Assembly (NCBI GenBank): GCA_965203135.1
Contig: CBDBBO010000001.1
Span: 868,001 to 932,000, forward strand
Reading direction: 5' to 3'
DNA: 64,000 bases
Source of the DNA: CATOSD01 sp965203135
Lineage (GTDB): Bacteria > Chloroflexota > Dehalococcoidia > Lucifugimonadales > CATOSD01
Every line of letters starts with the position of its first letter. Within the stretch, counting starts at the first letter, position 1. This document shows, one piece after another, positions 17,059 to 25,941 of the stretch. The position numbers and the translations under genes were made by a program. Below the pieces are notes generated by a model. That model was not told the origin of the DNA, did no database searches, and saw nothing but the letters and a program-made list of their open reading frames with translations.

Positions 17059-17770
17059 ACACGCTGCGAATGGCGTCCGGCAAGCTGACGTCGCCGGTGT
17101 ACAGCGCCTTGCCGACGACGGCGGCCTCCACGCCGATGTCCCGAAGGCGGAGCAGGTGCTCCACCGACGAGATGCCGCCCGCGGCAATCAGCCCGGCCTC
17201 CACCTCGTCCCGCAGCACCTCGATCGCGGCGTAGTTGGGGCCGGACAGCGTGCCGTCGCGCGCTATGTCGGTGTACAGGAAGCGTACCACGCCCTGCCCG
17301 GCCATGCGGCGCATCAGGTCCGCGGCGCGAACGCGGGTGCCGCGCGTCCAGCCGTCCAGCGCGACCAGGCCGTCCCGGGCGTCCACGCTGACCACCACCG
17401 CCTCGGGGCCGAGCGCGTCGCACATCGCGGCGACGGCGTCGGGGTCGCTGACCGCGGCGGTGCCGGTCAGCACCCGGTCCACGCCCAGGTCGAGCGCGGC
17501 CCGCGCGGAGTCGAGCGAGCGTATGCCGCCGCCGAGCTGCACCGGCACGGTGGACGCGGCGGCGATGCTCTCGATGGCGGGCAGGTTCACCGGAGCGCCG
17601 TCCTTCGCGCCGTCCAGGTCGATCACGTGCAGACGGGACGCGCCGGCCTCGATCCAGCGCGCGGCGACCTCGGCGGGCGCGTCGGAGTACACCGTCTCGC
17701 GGGCGTAGTCGCCCTGGTACAGCCGGACGCACCGGCCGCCGCGCAGGTCTATCGCGGGGATTACTTCCAC
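17045..17770 (-). CDS. hisA: Phosphoribosyl-ProFAR isomerase HisA
   Basis: HisA catalyses the Amadori rearrangement of ProFAR in histidine synthesis. The barrel has EVIPAIDLRGGRCVRLYQGD with the catalytic Asp, QLGGGIRSLDSA, GVDRVLTGTAA, VVSVDARDG with the second Asp, and LIAAGGISSVEHL. At 241 residues the length is normal. The last residues SVSPPS and the stop come from the CACCCCCATCCTAA end of a palindromic repeat, so the original C-terminus seems to have been replaced. The start overlaps the hisH end by 10 nt. Confidence 0.95.
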   Translation of the reverse strand: MEVIPAIDLRGGRCVRLYQGDYARETVYSDAPAEVAARWIEAGASRLHVIDLDGAKDGAPVNLPAIESIAAASTVPVQLGGGIRSLDSARAALDLGVDRVLTGTAAVSDPDAVAAMCDALGPEAVVVSVDARDGLVALDGWTRGTRVRAADLMRRMAGQGVVRFLYTDIARDGTLSGPNYAAIEVLRDEVEAGLIAAGGISSVEHLLRLRDIGVEAAVVGKALYTGDVSLPDAIRSVSPPS

Positions 17771-18402
17771 GCCCCTTCCTTCTTGCCATTCTTCACGAGT
17801 TCGACAAAGTTGCGGTAGAGCCGAAGGCCGACGTCGCCGCTCTTTTCGGGGTGGAACTGGATGGCGAACACGTTGCGCCAGGCGGCGGCGCTGCAGAAGT
17901 CCACGCCGTAGCTGGTGTAGCCGGCCACCACGGCCCTGTCCGAGGGGTCCGCGTAGTAGCTGTGGACGAAGTAGAAGTGGGAGCCGTTGGGTATGCCGTC
18001 GAGCAGCGGATGGTCGACGCGGAAGTCGACGCTGTTCCAGCCCATGTGCGGCACCTTCAGGTCCACGTCCAGCCGGCGGACGCGGCCCGAGAGCACGCTC
18101 AGGCCCGGCTCCACGCCCTCGTCCGAGCCTTCCAGCAGCAACTGGAGGCCCAGGCAGACGCCCAGGAAGGGCCTGCCGCCGCGAATGAACGCCTGGATCG
18201 GCTCGACGAGTCCGCCGGCCCGGAGGTGGCGCATGGACGAGTCGTTGGCGCCCTGGCCGGGAAAGACGACGCCGTCCGCGCGCTCGACGTCGGCGGGGTC
18301 GCTGGTGATGGCGGCGCGGGCGCCGAATCGCTCCAGCGCCTTCTGCACGCTGCGCAGGTTGCCCGCCTGGTAGTCGATCACCGCGATGTTGGGGGCGCCC
18401 AT
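17761..18402 (-). CDS. hisH: Imidazole glycerol phosphate synthase, glutamine amidotransferase subunit HisH
   Basis: HisH is the glutaminase that feeds ammonia to HisF. The triad context is clear: nucleophile Cys in PFLGVCLGLQLLLEGSDEG, and His-Glu in FAIQFHPEKSGDVG. VPHMGWNSV and HFYFVHSYYADP are also family marks. At 213 residues it is of normal length. It is the first of hisH-hisA-(methyltransferase)-hisF and starts just after the adenosyltransferase stop. Confidence 0.96.
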   Translation of the reverse strand: MGAPNIAVIDYQAGNLRSVQKALERFGARAAITSDPADVERADGVVFPGQGANDSSMRHLRAGGLVEPIQAFIRGGRPFLGVCLGLQLLLEGSDEGVEPGLSVLSGRVRRLDVDLKVPHMGWNSVDFRVDHPLLDGIPNGSHFYFVHSYYADPSDRAVVAGYTSYGVDFCSAAAWRNVFAIQFHPEKSGDVGLRLYRNFVELVKNGKKEGAWK

Positions 18403-18406
18403 GGCG

Positions 18407-18964
18407 TCAGATCCGGGTGCCGGTCACCGCTTCGACCGGCAGCTCCCTGTCCTCGTACCGCGCCAGGATGAACAGCAGGTCCGAGAGCCGGTTGACGTAG
18501 CGCAGCAGCTCTGGATTCGAGACCATCCCCTGCTCCTCGAGCGCGACCATGCGGCGTTCGGCCCCGCGCAGCGCGGTGCGGGCGAGGTCCAGCGCGCTCG
18601 ATGCGGGCGACGCGCCGGGAATGATGAACTTGGGCGGAAGCTCGACTTCCTCCTTGATCTCGTCGATGAGACTCTCCAGGTGCGCGACGTTCTCCGCGGA
18701 AATGGCGTGGAACGTGTCGGTGAAGAGCTGGTAGTTCTGGTCGTCGGTGGCAAGCTCCGACTCGACGGTGAACATCTCGCGCTGGGCCAGCAGCAGGATC
18801 TCCTTCACCCGCCGGTCATTGGACAGCGCGCGGGCGAGTCCCATGGCGGACACGGCCAGGTCGGCCTCGCCGTAGGCCTCGCAGCGCGGGTGAGTCTTGG
18901 GAACGCGCCCGCCGAACAGCAGGCCGGTCGTGCCGTCGTCGCCGGAGCGTGTGTAGATGCGCAT
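18407..18964 (-). CDS. PduO-type ATP:cob(I)alamin adenosyltransferase
   Basis: It transfers the adenosyl group of ATP to cob(I)alamin to make coenzyme B12. The protein starts MRIYTRSGDDGTTGLLFGGR, the ATP-binding N-terminus of PduO-type enzymes. Later it has the typical FIIPGASPASSALDLARTA and RTALRGAERR, followed by RYVNRLSDLLFILARYE. The internal ATG at 18964 is chosen because GGAGG lies at a proper distance and the family begins here. No B12 riboswitch-like structure is apparent upstream. It is 4 nt from hisH and likely heads that operon. Confidence 0.93.
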   Translation of the reverse strand: MRIYTRSGDDGTTGLLFGGRVPKTHPRCEAYGEADLAVSAMGLARALSNDRRVKEILLLAQREMFTVESELATDDQNYQLFTDTFHAISAENVAHLESLIDEIKEEVELPPKFIIPGASPASSALDLARTALRGAERRMVALEEQGMVSNPELLRYVNRLSDLLFILARYEDRELPVEAVTGTRI

Positions 18965-19101
18965 GGGGAAGCCTCCAAGCAAAAATTATAGCAGGTCGGC
19001 GCACCGGCCGTGGGCTTGCGGGCAGCTTGACCGGCCTGTTGGCCCTGTGCAAAACTCCGAAGGTGCGGAGTGTGAGCAACGCGAGTGTAGGAGACGGACC
19101 A

Positions 19102-19404
19102 ATGACTGGACCACACGATGTGGGCGGGATGCCCACGGACGAGCCGATCGACCGCGGCGAGCACGAGTGGGCCGACTGGGAGCGCCAGACGGCGGCGGTA
19201 ATGGGCGCCGTGCGCTCCGCGGGGCTGATGACGGTGGACGAGATGCGTCGCGGCATCGAGGCGATTCCGCCCGGCGAGTACGAGGCGCTTTCCTACTACG
19301 AACGCTGGGCCGCCTCGATGGAGACCATCCTGGTGGAGAAGGGCGTGATCTCGCCCGACGAGGTGGACGGCAAAGTGAAGTCCCTTGAAGAGCGCTGGGG
19401 GTGA
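19102..19404 (+). CDS. Nitrile hydratase beta N-terminal-like / thiocyanate hydrolase beta-like subunit
   Basis: The 100-residue protein matches the N-terminal half of nitrile hydratase beta: MTGPHDVGGMPTDEPID, then HEWADWERQTAAVM and the IEAIPPGEYEALSYYERW signature. In thiocyanate hydrolase this half is a separate subunit, as here. The start is set by GTAGGAGA before the ATG. The gene for the other half follows after 3 nt. The metal-bearing alpha (gamma in SCNase) subunit with its VCSLC-like motif is not in this window, so activity cannot be assumed. An activator or scaffold role is also possible. Confidence 0.8.
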   Translation: MTGPHDVGGMPTDEPIDRGEHEWADWERQTAAVMGAVRSAGLMTVDEMRRGIEAIPPGEYEALSYYERWAASMETILVEKGVISPDEVDGKVKSLEERWG

Positions 19405-19407
19405 CGC

Positions 19408-19701
19408 GTGGATAGCTCGCAGAGGCGCTACGGCCCGGGCGACCGGGTGAGGGTGCGCGACGAAACGCCGCTGGTGCACCACCGGACGCCCTGGTTCGTG
19501 AAGGGCAAGACGGGCAGGGTGACGGTGGTGTGCGGCGTGTTCCGCAACCCGGAGTCGCTGGCGCACGGCGGCGACGGACTGCCGCGCCGGGCGCTGTACC
19601 GCGTGGAGTTCGCACAGGCCGACGTATGGCCAGACTACGCCGGCCCGGCGGAGGATACGATCACGGTGGACCTGTACGACCACTGGCTGGAGCGGGCGTA
19701 G
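19408..19701 (+). CDS. Nitrile hydratase beta C-terminal-like / thiocyanate hydrolase alpha-like subunit
   Basis: The 97-residue GTG-start protein matches the SH3-like C-terminal half of nitrile hydratase beta: RYGPGDRVRVRDE, HHRTPWFVKGKTGRV, then LYRVEFAQADVWPDY and the final VDLYDHWLERA. Together with the preceding gene it rebuilds one full beta subunit. The organisation is that of thiocyanate hydrolase rather than a fused NHase beta. No alpha subunit gene is linked. Confidence 0.8.
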   Translation: MDSSQRRYGPGDRVRVRDETPLVHHRTPWFVKGKTGRVTVVCGVFRNPESLAHGGDGLPRRALYRVEFAQADVWPDYAGPAEDTITVDLYDHWLERA

Positions 19702-19745
19702 GGCCATCAGCCGCGCCCGAAATGGCATGAAGGGGCGTGGGCGGG

Positions 19746-19751
19746 TATAAT
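19746..19751 (+). promoter_or_regulatory. -10 box of the gap promoter
   Basis: A perfect TATAAT lies 66 nt before the gap start codon; a weak -35 candidate TGGCAT lies 17 nt upstream. Confidence 0.5.
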
Positions 19752-19816
19752 GGGCACCGGCTGGCGGCGTGATTGGCCGCCGGCACCGATCGGCAAAACG
19801 ACAGGGGGTTTCCACC

Positions 19817-20830
<1,014 letters not shown>

Positions 20831-20834
20831 CTCC

Positions 20835-21680
20835 ATGACGATGGCGCGCGCGCGGCAGGCGAGGGCTCGCGTCAACCTGGTGCGCGAGCTGTCCAACGGG
20901 CTGGCCGCGCACATCCACACGCTGCCGGACGACGTATGGCGCAACGCCGCGCAGTACGGCAGCCCGTGCGCCGGCTGGAAGCTGGCGGACGTGATCACCC
21001 ACCTGGTGGTCGGCGCCAACATGCTCTCGCTGAGCATCGCCCGCGCGCTCAAGGGCCAGACGTCGCCGCCCATGGGCTACCGCAGGCGCGGCGGCGAAGA
21101 TGCCACCGCGGACCTCGTGTCGCTGCGCGAGACCTACAACGAGGACCTGTTCCCAGAGTTCAACGCGAGCTGCAAGCGGCTCAGCAACGTGCTGGTCTCG
21201 CTGGACGCCGACAGCATGGACGCGCCGGCGTTCCACCCGGCGGGCGTGACTCCGGTGTCGGGCCTGGTGGACATGCGCGCGCTGGAGCTCGCGGTGCACG
21301 GCTGGGACATCCGCTACGCTTTCGACAGGTCTACGACGCTGCCGGCAAGCGCCCTGCCCTTCCTGTGCGAGTGGCTTCCGAACTGGCTGTCGGCGGCCTT
21401 CCGCCCGGGCGAGCCGCTGGACGCTCCGGTCACCTACCGGTTCGCGCTCACCGACGAGAGCGCGGCGGCGCGGGACGTGGTGGTGCGCGGCGACGGCTTC
21501 AGCGCGGAGGACGCCGGCGACGAGCCGGCGGACGTGACGTTCGCGTGCGACACCGACACGTACCTGCTGTTCTGCATGGGCCGGCTGCCGTTCGCGCGCA
21601 GCGTTCGCCGGGGCCGGCTGTCGTTCGAGGGCGACGAGAAAGCAGCGACGCGCTTCACCGAGTGGTTCGGGCCGGTATAG
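20835..21680 (+). CDS. Maleylpyruvate isomerase family (DinB-like/SCP2-like) protein
   Basis: The 281-residue protein has the DinB-type four-helix bundle of the mycothiol-dependent maleylpyruvate isomerase family. It opens with a helix ending LSNGLAAHIHTLPDDVW, followed by SPCAGWKLADVITHLVVG, where the His is a typical metal ligand. The second half (about 180-281) looks like the SCP2-like C-terminal domain, with FRPGEPLDAPVTYRF and LPFARSVRRGRLSFEG. Thiol cofactor and substrate cannot be deduced. It overlaps no neighbour and may ride on the gap transcript. Confidence 0.8.
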   Translation: MTMARARQARARVNLVRELSNGLAAHIHTLPDDVWRNAAQYGSPCAGWKLADVITHLVVGANMLSLSIARALKGQTSPPMGYRRRGGEDATADLVSLRETYNEDLFPEFNASCKRLSNVLVSLDADSMDAPAFHPAGVTPVSGLVDMRALELAVHGWDIRYAFDRSTTLPASALPFLCEWLPNWLSAAFRPGEPLDAPVTYRFALTDESAAARDVVVRGDGFSAEDAGDEPADVTFACDTDTYLLFCMGRLPFARSVRRGRLSFEGDEKAATRFTEWFGPV

Positions 21681-21796
21681 CCCTGGAAGTACCCGTCGCA
21701 CCCTACCGCACGAACAAGCTAGAGACCTCTTCCCACTGATGCCGCAGACCGTGGGCGTCACCAAGTCTCGCCAGACGCAACAAGGAGGTACTACCC

Positions 21797-22984
21797 ATGC
21801 CGGACCAGATGCTCGAACGCGCACGCGCGCTTCACCGCCAGATTCCACTGATCGACGGGCACAACGACCTGCCGTGGCGCTACCGCGAACTGGTTGACCG
21901 CGCCATCTCCAAGGTCGACATCGACGAGCACCAGCCCGATCTGCACACCGACATTCCCAGGCTGCGGGAGGGCGGCGTGGGCGGCCAGTTCTGGTCCGTC
22001 TATGTGCCATCGTCGCTCAGTCCGGAGGAGTCGGTGGGCGTCACGATGGAGCAGATAGACGTGGTGCACAATCTCGTGCGCACCTACCCCGGCGCGCTGC
22101 GGCTCGCGCACACCGCCGACCAGGTGGAAGGCGCCTTCCGCGCAGGCAGGGTCGCGTCGCTCATCGGGATGGAGGGCGGGCACTCCATCGACAGCTCGCT
22201 CGCCGTGCTGCGCATGTTCTACCGACTCGGCGCGCGCTACATGACGCTAACCCACAACGACAACACGCCCTGGGCCGACTCCGCGACGGACGACCCGCGC
22301 AACAACGGGCTGTCGCCGTTCGGGCGTGAGGTGGTGCGCGAGATGAACCGGCTCGGTATGCTGGTGGACCTGTCCCACGTCTCTCCCGACACGATGCGCG
22401 ACGCACTGGACACCGTCGAGGCGCCGGTCATATTCAGCCACTCGTCCGCGCGCGCCCTCAACGACCACCCGCGCAACGTGCCCGACAACGTGCTGGAGCG
22501 CGTGACCGGCAACGGCGGCGTGGTGATGGCAAACTTCGTGCCGCCGTTCATCTCGCCAGACGTCATGGCGCGCGAACGCAGACGCCGCGCCGAACAGGAG
22601 CGGCTGAACGCCGAGCACGGCGCTGACAGCGACGCCGCGGCGGACGCCTTGCGGGCATGGGAGGCGGCCAACCCGGAGCCGGAGTCAACGCTGTCTCAGG
22701 TGGCCGACCACATCGACCACATCCGCGCGGTCGCGGGCATAGACCACGTGGGCATCGGCGGCGACCTGGACGGCGTGACCTCAACACCCGTCGGCCTGGA
22801 GGACGTGTCCAAGTACCCGGAGCTGACCGCCGAGCTGCTGCGTCGCGAGTACAGCGACGAGGACGTGCTGAAGATACTGGGCGGCAACGTGCTGCGCGTA
22901 ATGCGACAAACGGAGCGCATCTCGCTGCGGCTGCGCGAGCAGCGCGGCCCGTCGGAAGCGCTGATCGAGGATCTGGACGGGTAG
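21797..22984 (+). CDS. Membrane dipeptidase (M19, renal dipeptidase family)
   Basis: A zinc dipeptidase of 395 residues that would hydrolyse dipeptides or related amides. The binuclear site is recognisable: PLIDGHNDLPWRYRE with HxD, SLIGMEGGHSI with the bridging Glu, VDLSHVSPDTM and VIFSHSSARAL with the two His ligands, and GIDHVGIGGDLDGV near the end. A good ribosome site (AAGGAGGT) precedes the ATG. Such enzymes are often multiplied in SAR202-type Chloroflexota, where they may serve in use of D- or modified peptides (inference). Confidence 0.93.
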   Translation: MPDQMLERARALHRQIPLIDGHNDLPWRYRELVDRAISKVDIDEHQPDLHTDIPRLREGGVGGQFWSVYVPSSLSPEESVGVTMEQIDVVHNLVRTYPGALRLAHTADQVEGAFRAGRVASLIGMEGGHSIDSSLAVLRMFYRLGARYMTLTHNDNTPWADSATDDPRNNGLSPFGREVVREMNRLGMLVDLSHVSPDTMRDALDTVEAPVIFSHSSARALNDHPRNVPDNVLERVTGNGGVVMANFVPPFISPDVMARERRRRAEQERLNAEHGADSDAAADALRAWEAANPEPESTLSQVADHIDHIRAVAGIDHVGIGGDLDGVTSTPVGLEDVSKYPELTAELLRREYSDEDVLKILGGNVLRVMRQTERISLRLREQRGPSEALIEDLDG

Positions 22985-22993
22985 GCTCCGCTG

Positions 22994-23023
22994 TTACCAA
23001 TTCCGTGTCTCAACAGATATAAT
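22994..23023 (+). promoter_or_regulatory. Promoter of the DUF35-thiolase pair
   Basis: TTACCA (22994-22999) and a perfect TATAAT (23018-23023) are spaced 18 nt apart, 79 nt before the DUF35 start codon. Confidence 0.55.
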
Positions 23024-23101
23024 GGGCGGCGCCCGCGCCGTGCCCGTCTGGGCTTGAAGCGCGGGGCCACCCATACACCAATCTAGGAGGGACACGAGCC
23101 T

Positions 23102-23530
23102 ATGTCCGAACAGCAAACCTACCGGAAACCGCTGCCGGCTCCCACGCCTGAGACCCAAGAGTTCTGGGACAAGGCGCGGCAACACGAACTGTGGATTCCC
23201 TGCTGCAACGCCTGCGGCGAGACCTTCTTCCCGCCGCGCTTTGTATGCCCAATCTGCCTCTCGCGAGACGTCTCGCTGGTCAGGCACTCCGGGAGGGGTA
23301 CGCTCTACAGCTACATGATCAACCACAGGGCGCCTCCCGGTTTCGAGGAGGACGCCCCCTACGCCATCGCCGTCATCCAGCTCGAGGACGGCCCGCGCAT
23401 CATGTCCAACATCGTGGGCATCGAAAACACGCCCGAGAACCTCGTGCTGGACATGGCGCTGGAGGTCACGTTCGAGGACGCGGCCGGTGAGGACATCTCC
23501 ATCCCCAAGTGGAAGCCCGCCGGCTCCTAA
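23102..23530 (+). CDS. Zn-ribbon/OB-fold (DUF35, ChsH2-like) protein
   Basis: The 142-residue protein has the DUF35 pattern. An N-terminal helix (TPETQEFWDKARQHELWIP) precedes a rubredoxin-like zinc ribbon with CNAC and CPIC, and then an OB-fold (GRGTLYSYMINHRAPPGFEE, PYAIAVIQLEDGPRI). Such proteins bind acyl-CoA and pair with a thiolase-like subunit; in steroid degradation ChsH2 with Ltp2 forms an aldolase. The next gene is exactly such a thiolase-like protein, so the two probably form a complex. Confidence 0.9.
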   Translation: MSEQQTYRKPLPAPTPETQEFWDKARQHELWIPCCNACGETFFPPRFVCPICLSRDVSLVRHSGRGTLYSYMINHRAPPGFEEDAPYAIAVIQLEDGPRIMSNIVGIENTPENLVLDMALEVTFEDAAGEDISIPKWKPAGS

Positions 23531-23535
23531 GAGAA

Positions 23536-23575
23536 GTCCCTTCCCCCTCGCAGGGGGAAGGTTAGGATGGGGGTG
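23536..23575. repeat. Intergenic palindrome, full copy
   Basis: A full copy between the DUF35 and thiolase genes of one likely operon, so it may act as a processing or attenuation site rather than a simple end. Confidence 0.85.
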
Positions 23576-23617
23576 CCCTTCCCGGCAAGACCCCCTAAGC
23601 ACGCAAAGGAACACCAC

Positions 23618-24790
23618 ATGTCACTACGTTACAAGGTAGCGGTCATCGGAGCGTCCGAGACAACCCAGATCGGGGTAGTCCCCGACATGACCTACCAGCA
23701 GCTCGCGGTCGACGCGGCGCTGAACGCGATCGAGGACTGCGGCATCGACAAGAACGACATCGACGGGCTGGGGAGCAACGTGCCCCCGGCTGAACTCGCC
23801 AAGTACCTGGGTATCGTGCCGCGCTGGGTGAACAACACCTCGGTGGGCGGGACGTCCTGGCTCATTCAGGTTCGCCACGCCTCGGCGGCCATAGCCGAGG
23901 GCCTGTGCGACACCGCGCTCATCACCATGGCCGAGAGTGGCCGCAGTCGCGTGGGCGAGACGCGGCCCCCCATGGGCGCGCTCACCGGCGGCGCGCGCCG
24001 GGACAGCACCTGGGGCGGCCAGTTCGAGGCGCCCTACGGCACCGTCGGCCCGACCACGCTGTTCGGCATGGGCGTGCTGCGGTACATGAAGGAGACCGGC
24101 ACGACGCGCGAGCAGCTCGCGTCGGTGGCGGTCGCCCAGCGCAAGTGGTCCAACAAGGTGCCGCGGGCCATGTTCGGCGAGCTCATCACGGTCGAGGACG
24201 TGTTTAACAGCCGGATGATCTGCTACCCGTTCAACCTGTTCATGTGCTGCCTGGTGACCGACGCCGGCGGCGCGATCATCCTGACGAGCGCGGACAAGGC
24301 CAAGGACTTTCCGAAGCCACCGGTCTACATCATGGGCACCGGCGAGTCGGTGGAGACGCCGCTGGTCAGCCAGATGTACGACATGACCACCTCGGCGGCG
24401 TTCCGCACGTCCAGCACCAAGGCGTTCGAGGAGTCCGGCATATCGCACGACGACGTTGACCACATCATGATCTACGACGCCTTCGCGCACCTGCCCATCT
24501 ACGGCCTGGAGGACCTGGGCTTCGTCGGGCGCGGCGAGGCGGGCGCGTTCATCGAGGAAGGCAACACTTCACCCGGCGGCAAGCTGCCGATGAACACCAA
24601 CGGCGGCGGGCTCTCGTACACGCACTCGGGCATGTACGGGATGTACGCCATGCAGGAGTCGATCCGCCAGATGCGCGGCGAGGCCCCGCACCAGGTAGAG
24701 GGCGCCAAGGTATCCTTCTGCCAGGGCGTAGGCGGCATGTTCATGGCGTCCGGCAGCCTGGTCTTCACCAACGAAGAGCCGCACGGCTAG
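23618..24790 (+). CDS. Thiolase-like (SCP-x/Ltp2 type) protein
   Basis: The 390-residue protein has the thiolase fold (VIGASETTQIG, GLGSNVPPAELAKYL, then VEGAKVSFCQGVGGMFMASG near the end). Where classical thiolases have the acyl-carrying Cys in an NxxCASG-like loop, this protein has NNTSVGGTSWLIQV with no Cys. Loss of this Cys is typical of Ltp2-type aldolases and related non-thiolytic members. Paired with the DUF35 protein, it could act as an acyl-CoA retro-aldolase or acyltransferase. The ATG at 23618 starts the family sequence MSLRYKVAVIGAS. Confidence 0.88.
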   Translation: MSLRYKVAVIGASETTQIGVVPDMTYQQLAVDAALNAIEDCGIDKNDIDGLGSNVPPAELAKYLGIVPRWVNNTSVGGTSWLIQVRHASAAIAEGLCDTALITMAESGRSRVGETRPPMGALTGGARRDSTWGGQFEAPYGTVGPTTLFGMGVLRYMKETGTTREQLASVAVAQRKWSNKVPRAMFGELITVEDVFNSRMICYPFNLFMCCLVTDAGGAIILTSADKAKDFPKPPVYIMGTGESVETPLVSQMYDMTTSAAFRTSSTKAFEESGISHDDVDHIMIYDAFAHLPIYGLEDLGFVGRGEAGAFIEEGNTSPGGKLPMNTNGGGLSYTHSGMYGMYAMQESIRQMRGEAPHQVEGAKVSFCQGVGGMFMASGSLVFTNEEPHG

Positions 24791-24833
24791 CCAGCCCCGC
24801 GCGCTCGGCGCGCTGACCACGGCACTGAACGGA

Positions 24834-24870
24834 AGAAGGGGGGCAGGCTTGCGGGCCTGCCTCCTCTTCT
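24834..24870 (+). terminator. Hairpin after the thiolase gene
   Basis: AGAAGGGGGGCAGGC (24834-24848) and GCCTGCCTCCTCTTCT (24855-24870) form a long stem with a 6-nt loop, followed by GGTAGTTTG. The T-run is poor, so termination strength is uncertain. Confidence 0.55.
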
Positions 24871-25027
24871 GGTAGTTTGACAGCCGCACTTAATGCGCAT
24901 CGTAGAGGGTGAAAACTCTCCATCATTTCATATAGGTGGTTGTCTACGGTTCGTTCATTGACAGCACCCTGTAATGGCGCGATTGAGATTGCCGATTGTA
25001 TTCGCATGAGGCGAGGGAAGTACACAG

Positions 25028-25681
25028 TTGCCATTCTGCAATCAATGCGGCGAGAAGATTGAGCAGAGTGATGCCTATTGCCGACACTGCGGAAATGTGG
25101 CGAACAGCCCGTCTGCCCCTGACCCTCCCAGTTCCCAAGGCCCAAGTCGGAAGAGAAGCGGCACCAAGAAGGCTCTCAAGTGGACCGGAATTGGTTGCGG
25201 TGGCCTAATCGGACTGTTGGTGCTATTGCTGATTATCGGCGCGATTGCATCTCAAGCCCAGGATGCGAATGGATCGCCACAGTCAATCAGCCGAACTACT
25301 TCACCTCCTACCCCTACACCAACATTTGAGGAAGCAGTTTCTAGGGCATCGCGGATTTCCTACGACGAACTGTTCAGAAACAATTCACGGCATATTGGTC
25401 AAGTTGTCCACTACCGCGGCGAAGTGATCCAAGTGATTGAGGGATGGCGCGCAAATGAGTACGACTTAAGGGTGAATGTCACGGAAGGCCAGTACTTCTG
25501 GGATGATACGGTGTACTTGGCCAACTACTCGGGTTCGCGGTTCTTGGAGGATGACATAATCGAATTCGTCGGCAAAGTAAGGGGCTTGATAAGCTATGAA
25601 GCGATTATGGGCAACACCGTTACCATTCCCGAAGTTGAAGTGATCCAAGCTCGTGTGGTGACTAAAGCCTCAGACCGCTAG
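25028..25681 (+). CDS. Zinc-ribbon, single-span membrane protein with OB-like C-terminal domain
   Basis: The 217-residue protein has three parts. First is a zinc ribbon (CNQCGEKIEQSDAYCRHCG) at the N-terminus. Then comes a transmembrane helix at about 58-78 (GGLIGLLVLLLIIGAIA) and a Thr/Pro-rich linker (TTSPPTPTPTFEEA). The last 110 residues (HIGQVVHYRGEVIQVIEG to IPEVEVIQARVV) look like an OB fold of the tRNA_anti-like kind. The start is TTG, as the ribbon begins immediately. Function is unknown. Composition is more AT-rich than the flanking core genes. Confidence 0.7.
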   Translation: MPFCNQCGEKIEQSDAYCRHCGNVANSPSAPDPPSSQGPSRKRSGTKKALKWTGIGCGGLIGLLVLLLIIGAIASQAQDANGSPQSISRTTSPPTPTPTFEEAVSRASRISYDELFRNNSRHIGQVVHYRGEVIQVIEGWRANEYDLRVNVTEGQYFWDDTVYLANYSGSRFLEDDIIEFVGKVRGLISYEAIMGNTVTIPEVEVIQARVVTKASDR

Positions 25682-25932
25682 GCTACTTTCAACGCGAAGC
25701 CGCCACCTCAGCAGGGACGCGCACCTGCGAACAGGCCATCAAGACACATCTAAGCATACGCTACTGTCGCAACCCTGCGAAGTTACGTTTAGGCAATCGA
25801 TTCAGCCTACGCCGGCTCGACGGTTTCGGCGATAGCTGTAGTTGTCTGCGTATAGTGACCCTACGCTTGGGGATAGTTGGCGTAGTCCACGTGCATCCCT
25901 AGAAACACGTCCGAGCATCAGTGCAACTGCTG
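25682..25932. other. Gap without a recognised gene
   Basis: About 250 bp between the zinc-ribbon gene and the next unknown gene. No tRNA cloverleaf, palindromic repeat or convincing promoter is seen. Confidence 0.5.
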
Positions 25933-25941
25933 ATGGATTCC

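Noticed and set aside
15512..17059. 515-codon open frame opposite hisF and hisA
   Set aside because: High-GC shadow of three well-supported genes; no family similarity and it crosses the repeats.
18700..19100. Cobalamin riboswitch near the adenosyltransferase gene
   Set aside because: No B12-box-like sequence or conserved stem was seen upstream of 18964.
25682..25932. tRNA suggested by a GGCTCGACGG stretch
   Set aside because: No acceptor stem, anticodon arm or D arm can be built around it.
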